Shown here: in pieces, positions 47,330-58,143 of the stretch | Numbering within the stretch: position 1 is the stretch's first letter | Layout of the letters: each line of letters opens with the position of its first letter | NCBI GenBank assembly: GCA_021014325.1 | Contig: CM037461.1 | Span: 6,663,501-6,727,500 of the forward strand | DNA length: 64,000 nt | Direction: 5' to 3' | DNA from: Plazaster borealis | Lineage: Eukaryota > Echinodermata > Asteroidea > Forcipulatida > Labidiasteridae | The notes under the pieces: model-generated | Told to the model about the DNA's origin: nothing | What the model saw: only the letters and a program-made list of their open reading frames with translations | Database searches by the model: none | Translations under genes and position numbers: made by a program

Positions 47330-49720
47330 TCAGACTATCTGATATTAACAATCATTGCTAATAACACGGTTGATACGGATAGCCACCTTAGTTGGTTGTA
47401 ACAGAATACAAAATAGTTCAGAAGAGATGATAGTACTAATTAGTGGAACAGTATTTTTCATTTTATGAATTTATTTATTTATTTTTTAAAAATAATCAAT
47501 GTGTTTTTAAATTGACGATGCGGAAGTCAAATGTGAACTCGAAATTCAAATAATTGTTAGTGTCACTGTTCTTAATGACGAAAACAACGATCGGACAGTT
47601 CAACAGGGTGTTTAAGAAAGGGTTTTTTGAGATGGATTTTCTCTTGTAATTTACTTAATTGTCTTAATCTTAATGTTATGTATGTAAACCTTAGATTAGT
47701 GAATAAAACAATTGACATTTTATGACATCATGCCAAGTATTACGAAAAATTGTGGAATAGGATGTGAAAATCGGATTGTCATTTAAACAATTTCGACACT
47801 GCTTCATTTTAAGAACGGTCCAAAAATTACCATGTTACAATTTAATTATTGATTATACATTTATTATCTAGATATCAGTTTTAAGATGGACCTGCGTGAA
47901 AGTTTGTTAGAGTCTCGACGTTTCGATAGCCTCGGGTTTTTTTCAAGCATTGTCTAATCACACACGGTTGATACTGATAGACAACTAAGTTGTGTGTCAA
48001 ACAATTGGCACTGAACAAAATGTTGCAACAATTATCTTTTTCTAGAATAATAAAGGCGCGTTGTTGACGAGGAAATATAAACAAACATCGGTAATACACA
48101 ATTATTATTTTGACGTTAGTTCTAAGAAGGACCGGCGTGGAGGTTTGTTGAAGTCTCGAAGTTTCAAATGTCTGAGTTTGATGATCATTGTCTAATCAAA
48201 TGGTTGATACCGATAGCCAACTAGGTTGTTTGACGGTTATGAAGAATTGATTGAAATAATAAGAAGATAAGCTAAATTCATTTTCTTGAATAATGAATGT
48301 GTGTTTTCAAATTGACTCAGTGGAAGTCAAATATTTGAACTGGAAATTCAACCATTTGTTATTGTTACTGGTCTTAATGACATCAAACAAGGATCAGAAG
48401 GTTCAACCGGGTTTTTAAGAAAGAACTATTTGAAAAGGGATTTTCTCTTTTATTTTACTTATTTGTTTAAATATTATTGTTTTGTATGGAAACCTTAGAT
48501 TATTTTGTTGTTGTACATTATGTCAAGTAATTTGAAATATTGAAAAGAACATTTTAAAATCAAACTGTCGTTTGAACAAGTTTTAAACTGCTTCATTTAA
48601 AAAAAAGGTCAACATATTTGACCATTATTAATACACATAAATGTGTAGACATTAGTTCTAGGAACGACCGGCATGAAGGTATGTCAGGGTTTGGACGTTT
48701 CGACATCTGATTTTGATGATCATTTTACGACCATTTTCCAATCTTTCTTTTGATACCGCTATCCAACTAAGTAACTCCGCATTCCTTGCAGGAAAACAAT
48801 ACCGAGCTCTTTGATACGCCCATCGGGTGTGAGAAAGCGCTCTATAATAACTCAATGTTGTTATTATTATAAGTTGTGTTTAGAATAAACGGTTCTGAAG
48901 AAATAATTGCAATGATCAGCAGAACAGCAGTATTCTTTTTCTAAAATAATCAATATGCGTTTTAAATTTGAAAAAGCGGAAGTCAAATGTGTGAACTGGA
49001 AATTCAAACATTTGTTATCGTCACAGGTCTTAATGACAAAAAAAACCTCGATCAGAACATTTAAGAAAGGACTTTTAAAGAAGATTTTTCTATGTTTTAC
49101 TTACTTTGTTGTCTTTATATTATTGTTATGTATGTACACCTTGGATTAGTGAACAAAATAAATGAAATTGTTTAACATTTTCCCAAGTGTTATGAAATAT
49201 TGAGAAGAAAATGTGAAAATCGGATTTTCGTTAAAACGATTTCTACACTGCTTCAAATACATGAACGGTCAACAGATTTTGCTTTAATTCAAAATCATGG
49301 CTACACAATTATTATGTAGACATAGTTTTAAAAAGGACCGGCGTGAAGGTATGCTAAAGTGTTAACGTTTTGACAGTCAGATTTTTACAACCAATGTCTA
49401 ATCTTACGTTTGATACTGATAGTCAACTAGGTTGAGTGTAGAACAAATATTTCTCAAGAAATAATTGCAGTGATCAGTTGAACAGCAACTTTTATTCTAG
49501 AATAATCAATGTGCTTTTTAAATTTAAAGAAGCGGAGTCAAATGTGTGAACTGGAAACTCAAACATGTCACAGGTCTGAATGACAAAAACAATGATCAGA
49601 AAATTCAAGAGAGTGTTTAAGAAGGGACTTTTTGAAGAAGGATTATCTCTTTTAATTTACTAAATCATTGTCTTAATCTTATTGTTATATATGTGAACCT
49701 TAGATAAGTGTAAAAAAAAA
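47330..49720. repeat. Four-copy repeat of about 0.5-0.8 kb, segment 2
   Basis: Same array as 35160-37480, with landmarks near 47500, 48296, 48955 and 49507. Pairwise order is conserved between the segments, showing the array existed before the segment duplicated. Contains the parallel SINE-like tail near 48838. Confidence 0.75.
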
Positions 49721-51565
49721 ATCACTTTTTAAATTAATATAAACAAACATTTATTCACCCAAGGCCAATTTCAGAAGGATGAAACTAAAGCGGCCTCTAG
49801 CATCAAACTAACGTTTTCATCATCCGAGTGTGGGTTCGAATCCCGGCCGTGTTATTTATGTTCTTTGGCAACCCACTTAACATTTAATTTTGACCAGTTA
49901 AGGTGCGATTGTGTACTCATTTGTTTTTCTCATCTACAAAAAAGCAACGTGTGGAACGAAGAGTTTCCAAATTGTTTGAAAAGGTGTTAATACTTACAAT
50001 ATCACTACTTAGGCATACCTGTTGTTAAATGCATAACTGTTGTTAAATGCAAATAATGTGATACAATAAACCAACGTATAAATACAAAGTGAACAACTTG
50101 TTTGTTTGTATTTATTTGAATTTCACTATTAAAATATGTGATTGGTGAAACTATTTTGTTTGTTGTTGACGGTTTGTGTTGGCAGAAAGACTTAAATTTT
50201 CAACATTGACTTTTTGACAATAGTTGTAACGAAATCAATGCTTTAGGGTTGCAGTCAACACACACACTCCACAGGAAAATAATTTCAAATTGGACAAAGT
50301 CTTAGTAGCTTAATTTAGAAGAGACCAAAGGGATGTAAGACAGAACTAACTGCGATCTAAATGGTTATATCAATAAAAGCAACCAAATTAAATGTAAAAT
50401 ATGCCTGACACCATTACAAAAAAATCTCATGTCTACAAAACGGACACTTTTCAAGTGCCCGTTTTGATATTAGCCCAAACCATTAAATATAGACCCTTCT
50501 GAGTAAATCAAACAATTTCAAGCAACTTTTCTTCTTAGATGACCCTACATTTGTCTCTTTGTAGAGTTTAAAAAACTCTAACGCTTACAGTCTCGGACAG
50601 TTTTCAATAATACGGGGGGCACTATGTGTCCATGTGAATAAAAACAACATTTTGAAAATGCCTGGCAGCACTGCAAGGAATAAAGCATTTTCCCCAAGCA
50701 AATTTTGTAATTTTTCCACTAGACCAATGAAAAGTCTGAACAATGTGTGGTCGAAATCGGAGCACTACCATGTGGGTTATAAGCTGTCAAAATTGTGGTT
50801 TATTTTCAAAGTCCAAAAACACCCCTCTTTGAAATTAATGGTATTACCCACCCATATACCTGGTGATTTTTTGTATACATACAATTCAGCCTCTAAGGAC
50901 CTACCTATCCATAAATTTTAAAGAAAATACTTCTCTATATAATGTTTATAATGGTAACGCGCCCTTGAAAAAAGGGTAAATTTCACTATTCCAAAATCGA
51001 AAAATGGCAAAATCACCCCAAGATGATAAATTGGTTTTTGCCATGGCAACGAAATAACTTTTTTATTGTCCACCATTTTTGTTACTTTTGGGTCAAGGTC
51101 CATGAAATATAAAAGTATGAAGGAAATCGATTTGTTTGGCCGTGGCCAGCATTTTCTAAAAATATTTTATGTTTACAGTCCCTTACTCTTACTTGTGAAT
51201 GAAACTGCACTTGTTGATGATTCGATAGCTGAACGTCACGTGTCACCCTGTTGGTCCATTCAGCGCTCAGATGATAACGTCAATGCGGCTCATGGTGCAG
51301 ACTGCGTTCCGAGCAACGTTCCCCTCACGTCTGCACCCGATGCGCCAGTGCACTGGGAAATCCAGGTATACCACAGCGTTCTTGAGTATTATTTATTTGT
51401 GTTGTTTATTCTGGTAATAACAAGGGATACAAAGACTCGACTAGCATTGTGAACTGTAGGCATGCGGATATGTACCTGAGGGGAAACACAATCACAAAAA
51501 AATATATAAGACCGACATTTGCTCTTTGTTTCCTCAGTGTGTTCTGAGAGCTTTAAACAATTAGT
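49721..51565. repeat. Segmental duplication, segment 2, gene-free part
   Basis: Counterpart of 37481-39365. Frames open here (such as 50634-50921) are interrupted in the other copy. Confidence 0.7.
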
Positions 51566-51571
51566 CAGCAG

Positions 51572-52221
51572 TTTCACGAAGTGCCAAAAAGTCCCCTGCA
51601 GCCAAAAATGTATGTTTGGAGATAACCGCGTTTGAAGTTAAGCTAATTTTAAAATTACTGGTTGGTAGACTATTCGCGGTTTAATCTTTAAAATGTTGCA
51701 TATCAGGGAAGTAGAGATCTTAAATCAGACAAATCTGTTTTCAATTTTGTCCATAACGGTTTAATTAATGAGTATTTATTTAATTAACAAAATTGTTCCC
51801 TTCGTGAAAACTGAAACAAAACGTGGTCTGCAGCGCGTCGTGTGTAAAGTTTTTGGCTGTTTGTGAAAACGCAAAAAAAACGGAGCACCCACTTTTGGCA
51901 CTGTGTCAGCGGATAAAATTACGCGTTAGAGCAATACACTTTTCGGCTCTTCGTAAAAGCGCAATTCCAGGTTATGGAGGTTGTTTTGCCCTTTTCGTAA
52001 AACATTGTAGGTCAACGTTTTTGGCACTTCGTGAAAACTCAAAAGCCGGAGCACTCATGATTGGCGCTGTGTCAGCCGTAACTTAGTATAATTAAAAAAC
52101 TAGACGATTTTTAGACCTCAAACTTTGTAAATTCTTAGATACCGTTCTACTGAATCGAAACCAACAAAAAAGTCAAAATAAGTTTTTTATCGATTTTTCG
52201 TGTTTTTTGCACTTCGTGAAA
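51572..52221. mobile_element. Inserted element with TTTCACGAAGTG ends
   Basis: The left end TTTCACGAAGTGCCAAAA and right end (inward) TTTCACGAAGTGCAAAAAA are inverted. Further copies of CTTCGTGAAAA-like sequence lie inside at about 51800, 51945, 51990 and 52025. The paralogous site near 39370 lacks the element. The motif resembles the subterminal repeat of the 7.6 kb element at 12187. No target duplication could be fixed. Confidence 0.65.
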
Positions 52222-52484
52222 TTAATGGCTCTCCGTAGGTGTTTGGCATTTCGGATCGTTTCACCCAATTGTGAAGGGATTGCGTACTAGCAACATTATT
52301 GTTATCATCATTAGAAGGATTCGATATTTGTTTCCCAAATAGTTTGGGTATAAGGATAAACACGGATAAAACTACAGCTTGTTAACAAATGAGCTATGTG
52401 CACAGACTTTAGTGCCAATGGGGCTGAAAGAATTCTAAACGGTCAGAGTACAGCCAGTAATTCAATGACATTATCATAATTGGC

Positions 52485-52830
52485 GTGTCGTGGCCGAGTG
52501 GTTAAGGGCGCCGGACTCAAGTTCTGGTGTGTCTGATCGGCAGGGTGTGGGTTCGAGTTCCGGTCATGGCACTTGTGTTCTTAAGCAAGATACTTTACCA
52601 TAATTGCTTTGTCCTTTGGATGGGACATTAAGCCTTAGGCACCGTGTACTAGCCATGGTTGTGCACGTAAAATAACCCACAGCAATTATCGTAGAAGTGT
52701 AGGGTATAACCCAGTGTTTCTGGATCACATAGTAAGCACCCTTGTTTACAGTTTGCCTCAGGCTTGCAAGCTACAGTAATTAAGTTCACATATGAGGCAT
52801 CCTTGGTTTCATTACCAGAAATTGATAATA
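52485..52830 (+). mobile_element. tRNA-Leu(CAA)-derived SINE, complete head
   Basis: A box TGGCCGAGTGG, a preserved anticodon stem-loop GGACTCAAGTTC (anticodon CAA), variable arm and B box GGTTCGAGTTCC (about 52551-52562). The body contains TAATTGCTTTGTCC and the element ends in an AAT repeat. The head follows tRNA-Leu over its whole length, but the acceptor-stem pairing is imperfect and the body is a SINE, so it is not a functional tRNA gene. Confidence 0.8.
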
Positions 52831-52845
52831 ATAATAATAATGATA

Positions 52846-54222
52846 ACTAGACATTAGGTGTTTGTGAACAAACACAAACACAAAGCTGTTCCGTGTTTTT
52901 TTTACATGCTCAAAAGGTTTAAAACAGAAAAGAATTCGAAAATTGGCTGTGTAGTTCTTGTGATATGGTCTCACTTCCAGTTGACCCGGAAGTAAAGGTC
53001 AACATTGGGTCACGGTAACCCAAGTTCAATCTTCAATAATCAAAGGGTCTATAACTGAAAAGAAATTGAAAATCGGGTGTGTTCTTCTTGAGATATGGTC
53101 CCATTTCCGGTTGACCCAGAATTAAAGGTCATCAAGAGGTCACGGTAACCGAAGTTCAATTTTTAATGCTCAAAGGATCTATAACTGACAAGAAATTTAA
53201 CATTGGCTGTGTACTTCTTGAGATATGGTCCCACTTCCTGTTGACCCGGAAGTAAAGGTCAACATGGGATCACGGTTACCCGAGGCGAATCTCCAATGCC
53301 CAAGGAGTCTATGAATGAAAAAAAAATTGAAAATCGGTTGAGTAGTTCTTGAGATATGTTGTCACTTTTGGTTGACCCGGAAGTAAAGGTCAACATGGGG
53401 TCACGGTTTCCCAAGGATAATCTCCAATGCCAACGGACTCTATAACTGATTTTTTTTGAAAAACAGTTGTGTAGTTCTTGAGATATAGTCCCACTTCCGG
53501 TTGACCGAGAAGTAAAGGTCAACATGGGGTCACGGTTACCCAAGGCTAATCTCCAATGCCCAGGGAGTCTATAACTGAACAAAGTTTGAAAATCGGCTGA
53601 GTAGTTCTTGAGATATGGTCTTACTTCCGGTTGACCCGGTAGTAAAGGTCAACATGGGGTCAAGGTTACCAAGGCTTATCTCCAATGCCCAAGGAGTCTA
53701 TAACTGAACAAAGTTTGAAAATCGGCTGTGTAGTTCTTGAGATATGGTCCGACTTCCGGTTGACCCAGAAGTAAAGGTCAACGTGGGGTCACGTTTACCC
53801 AAGGCTAATCTTCAATGCCCAAGGAGTCTTTAACTGGAACAAGTTTGAAAATCGGTTGTGTAGTTCTTGAGATATGGTCCCACTTCCGGTTGACCCAGAA
53901 GAAAAGGTCAACATGGGGTCACGGTTACCCAAGGCTAATTTCCAATGCCCAAGGAGTCTATAACTGAAAAAAGTTTGAACATCGGTTGTATACTTTTTGA
54001 GATACGGTGGTCTCAAGATTGGCTAATTAAATATTCGTGTCATTATAACTAGTTAAACTAATTAATTATTTTAAGCTAATTAAATTGTTCTATAACTTCA
54101 TGACCTAAGCTTTTATATGTTATAAGATCTTACTTTTTTGTACTAAGCTAAGTACTTTTGTTTGAATTAACAAAATGCGTGCACAAAACCTATGGGTTTT
54201 TGACAGAGCAAAAGAATATTAA
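52846..54222. repeat. 130-bp satellite element, first copy
   Basis: Starts ACTAGACATTAGGTGTTTGTG with a short hairpin (GTGTTTGT and ACAAACAC). It then carries monomers whose core ACTTCCGG-TTGAC-CCGGAAGT begins at 52973, 53103, 53233, 53364, 53493, 53623, 53752 and 53882. Every step is 129-131 bp. Most monomers also hold AGGTCA-ACATG-GGGTCA. The 3' end has the hairpin AAAACCTATGGGTTTT followed by GACAGAGCAAAAGAAT. Absent from the paralogous position near 40470. Confidence 0.85.
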
Positions 54223-54230
54223 TAACTAGA

Positions 54231-55010
54231 CATTAGGTGTTTGTGAACAAACACAGAGCTGTTCCGTGTTTTTTTACATGTTCAAAAGGTTTAAAACTGA
54301 AAAGAATTCGAAAATTGGCTGTGTAGTTCTTGAGATATGGTCCCACTTACAGGTGACCCGGAAGAAAAGGTTAACATTTGGTCACGGTAACCCAAGTTCA
54401 ATCTTCAATGCTGAAAGGGTCTATAACTGAAAAGAAATTGAAAATCGGGTGTGTTCTTCTTGAGATATGGTCCCATTTCAGGTTGACCCAGAAGTCAAGG
54501 TCATCAAGAGGTCACGGTAACCGAAGTTCAATTTTTAATGCTCAAAGGATCTATAATTGAAAGAAATTTAACATTGGCTGCTTGTACTTCTTGAGATATG
54601 GTCCCACTTCCGGTTGACCCAGAAGTAAAGGTCAACATGGGGTCACGGTTACCCAAGGCTAATCTCCAATACCCAATGAGTCTATTACTGCAAAAAGTTT
54701 GTAAATCGGTTGTGTAGTTCTTGAGATATGTTCCCACTTCCGGTTGACCCGGAAGTAAAGTTCAACATGGGGTAACGGTTACCCAAGGCTAATCTCCAAT
54801 GCCCAAGGAGTCTTTAACTGAAAAAGGTTTGAAAATCGGTTGTGTAGTTCTTGAGATATAGTCCCACTTCCGGTTGACCCGGAAGTAAAGGTCAACATGG
54901 GGTCATGGTTACCCAAGGCAAATCTCCAATGCCCAAGGAGTCTATAAATGAAAAAAAGTTTGAAAATCAGTTGTACAAAACCTATGGGTTTTTGACAGAT
55001 GCAAAGAATA
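54231..55010. repeat. 130-bp satellite element, second copy
   Basis: Same ACTAGACATTAGGTG start and same 3' hairpin (AAAACCTATGGGTTTT, then GACAGATGCAAAGAAT). Five monomers; regular cores at 54606, 54736 and 54866. Head-to-tail with the first copy, as seen for Helentron-type elements. Confidence 0.8.
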
Positions 55011-55049
55011 ATAATAATAAAAAAAACAAATAAAAATCCTGACAAAAAC

Positions 55050-55140
55050 AAGAGCTGTATCGACTGCTATGTCGGAACAGCTAATAAAAATCCTGACGAG
55101 ATCAATAGCTGTTCCGACTTCTACGTCGGAACGGCTAATA
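55050..55140. repeat. Two small hairpin repeats
   Basis: AGCTGTATCGAC...GTCGGAACAGCT and, 55 bp on, AGCTGTTCCGAC...GTCGGAACGGCT, each followed by AATAAA. The second is a 12-bp stem with a 6-nt loop. Confidence 0.6.
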
Positions 55141-55147
55141 AATCATT

Positions 55148-55372
55148 CTTATCAATAATAATCGGGACAATATTGCAGATCCACGCCACTGTGCGGTGAA
55201 GCGTGAAGTTGCCTGGTGGTTTTATGGCTGCGTCTAATCACATCTGAATGGTAAATTTCCTCCCAGTGAGATAAGGTACAATTTTAGAAAATTCAAGGAT
55301 GTAATTGGAAAGGATAGTATTATACCCGTAATAAACTTAGCATGGAATACAAAGGTTCCAATTAAGAAAATA
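55148..55372 (+). pseudogene. Lectin FBG-domain fragment g
   Basis: Counterpart of fragments e and f. It reads DPRHCAVKREVAWWFYGC and HLNGKFPP, with a stop in the middle (CGTCTAATCACATC) and a decayed GYNWKG segment. Confidence 0.75.
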
Positions 55373-57055
55373 AATTGAGTATTAGAAAAAATTATGCTTC
55401 GATGTACTGAGGCAAAATGTGCATTATTATATAAATAAATAATGTCTGCACCTTGTGCATCCCTGCACATGGGGAATCCAGCTTCGATGTTCTGAGGCAA
55501 AATGGGCGTTATTTAATACTCATTTCTGAAGTTATACGGTGGAGTAAACCCTCACATGTGAAGGAAGCTTATTATAATTAGAAATATTAATTGGTGTGTT
55601 AGCTTACAATGTAATTAAAATGAATATATACAAAACAGTTAGCAAGAAGGGCAACAACAAAAACAGTTCAAATATATTGAAGATCCATACTGAGTTCATA
55701 CAAACAACTTATTTGGTGAGATGTTGTGTAAAAATCAGAAGATAAAACACTAGTTCTTATGGGAAGTGTGATTATTTAAAAAAACGGAGATTCATCAATG
55801 GTATTAAAAAAAAACATATGGTAAGTGAACGTGGTACGGCTTAACTGTAGGATACTTTGTTGATAGATTTACCATAATGTTTCATGTTCACAGATCAATA
55901 ATTATTACAATTGTCACGGGTCAATTCACTGTTCAAAGCATTAGTCCAAAACAGTGTACTGGTCATTTAAGGAAAATAATTTCGTCATCTTGCAGTAAAT
56001 TGTAAAGTATGGACAAATAATACTTAGTGCGGTTCATACATTTTGTAAAACCTAAGCAATTGATGTTTATATGTTTGTGTTTCAAATTGATATCAACTTT
56101 ACACATGTCATAAAGTATGTTATTTCATATTATTATAACAACACGCTTTATGCTTGTTTACGGGGCATGTATACGTTTGGGCGCAACAACAAGTTTTTCG
56201 TTTTTCTTTGGCGGCAATAATGGATTTCCAGGAGGTGCAACAGATGATCACATGATATTTCGATATCCTTTATTGACATGAAAGGTAAGAAACCATGAAC
56301 ATATTCAACAAAGGCCAACTGACAAACCAAAACCAAAACAAACATTACACTTTTTAGTAAAATTTTCACCAACATTTCAACGATTTGAAAACAAAATAAC
56401 AAAGACGCTGGCTTTGGTGTCCGTGATGTATTTCCACAATGCATTGCAAAATGACACGTGACTCTTCACAATACATGTTTTTGTAAATCTAGAACAAGAT
56501 TTGATAAATAGTTTTACATTGTTTACATAATTAGTATCACAATTTAGGTGTAGTATGAGTTAAGTTGATTTTTTTTCACAGTATACGTTCATCATTAAAA
56601 AAAAGACCACAATAGTGTTATCGCAATTTGACGAGGATTTCTTGATGGTGTAACTAAAGACTCAGTATAGTGGAATGGTGATATGAAGCCAACGGTTTAC
56701 AAAATCAGAACAAACCCTCTTAACCCATGGACACGATTTCTTGTTGGTGTAATCAAAGACGGTGTAATGGATTAGTAATCAGCAGCCCGTGGATTACACA
56801 GTTCCAACCAGTTCCAGCCCCGGAGAAAAATATCCGTCTGAAATATTTTCAGAGTCAGGAGATCAAACTTATTCTGCCAACCAAAAATCACTTTTAATCT
56901 TTTCGAGTTCCGAACTGAAAATACGCCTACCATGAACGTGTACAAATTCCCTTAAGAAAAAAACCCACATCTTTTTCATAGGTGGGCTCACTCATACTTG
57001 AGCATCGAACTTGTTGTTAATTTTAAGCCAAGTTTGAACATTGATCCAATTTAAT
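55373..57055. other. Gene-free AT-rich DNA
   Basis: The first 130 bp parallel 43400-43490. Otherwise no coding, RNA or mobile-element signal is recognised. Confidence 0.5.
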
Positions 57056-57345
57056 ACATATATTTTTAGTGCCACTTTTGATCAGGCTAAACATTATTTT
57101 CAAAACATCTCACTAAGAAAATATGTGCGCATGCAGTACCGGTCCTGAAAACACAAATGTAAGCACATCTTTCCATGTACACGTGCAATCACACGGATGG
57201 TGAGGAGATTATGATTCATATCTGATGAGACTGGGACATAACTCAATTTTCAAAAGTCTGCTTAACTAGCTGCTTGGCCATAACAAGCTCCGTCAGGACT
57301 TCCAGAAAACGTGAAGTGTTGTGAAAGACCCTTAAAGGAACGTTA

Positions 57346-57647
57346 CAGAACTGGTAATTAAAATTTTCTTTAAGATCACAGATTTACATAAAACTTACAC
57401 GGTCTAATGATGATGATAGTAGAAAACATCCCTAGAAATATTTCTGTCTGAAATGCCATAGTTGATGAGAAATAAATAAAACTAATTTCCGATTGGAGTT
57501 TATTGCTCATGAGCGTTTTATTCATGCAATGTATAACACATGCAAATGTGTAATCGGTTTTTCACTATTTTCTCGTGACCCAGATGGCCGTTCGATCTCA
57601 AACTTCCACAGGTTTGTCAGTTTATGTATATGGTGGATTATATAAAG
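57346..57647. mobile_element. Divergent TTAA MITE, right end lost
   Basis: Starts directly after TTAA (57342-57345) with AGGAACGTTACAG...TGGTAATTA and keeps a TTCCACAGGTTTGT block matching the MITE at 11426. It occupies the same paralogous TTAA that carries copy 1 upstream of lectin 1 and is empty at 44983. Confidence 0.6.
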
Positions 57648-57829
57648 TGCTTACACTGTTTTGTATACTGATTGTGCAGTCCACACGACCATTTCAACGT
57701 GGAGGTCAATCCATATCTGGTGGTGAAAAAGCTAAATAAAAGCAAAATTTAGTCAAACCCCAAGTATAGTATGGATTACAAACTAAGAGCCTTAATTAGT
57801 CTAAAACGTTAATTGAGTGTTACTAGATA

Positions 57830-58143
57830 ATGTACACCGAAAAAAGTAAAGCAAATCAAAAGCCACCACAGATGATTGTGTCGTTTTTTTGCAAGCGTGT
57901 AATACGGTTTGGTCGTTCGTTTATATTGCATTGCCGTGGAAACAGTGACGTCAATGGCTGGTGCTAACTTTAGTAAAATTGTCTGCGAACAAAGATTTAG
58001 TTCATTTGATCAATTCACTCGCGTCAGAGACTAGGCTAACTGTCAGTGTCAGGATAAATAGGCTACTGAATACCAGACAATTTATAAATGCATACCTTTT
58101 TTCTCTGATACAATTTTTACATTTTAATTCGCGAGCGTTTATC
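57830..58143 (+). promoter_or_regulatory. Promoter of lectin 4
   Basis: A single CRE TGACGTCA (57946-57953) preceded by CCGTGGAAACAG, then TTTAGTTCATTTGATCA, which is the uninterrupted site of the 7.6 kb insertion. TATAAATGCATACC at 58083 lies 61 bp before the ATG. Confidence 0.65.

Noticed and set aside
50634..50921. 95-codon ORF
   Set aside because: The duplicated segment at 38460-38740 carries stops and frameshifts in the same frame, so the frame is not conserved.
52485..52575. Functional tRNA-Leu(CAA) gene
   Set aside because: A SINE body follows directly, the same unit occurs three times in the window, and acceptor-stem pairing is imperfect.
52973..54866. Evenly spaced repeats resembling a CRISPR array
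   Set aside because: The whole 130-bp monomer is repeated, spacers are not unique, and the setting is an animal genome. It is a satellite.
57961..58143. N-terminal extension of lectin 4
   Set aside because: It covers the TATA box and leader conserved with lectin 3, and would bury the signal peptide.
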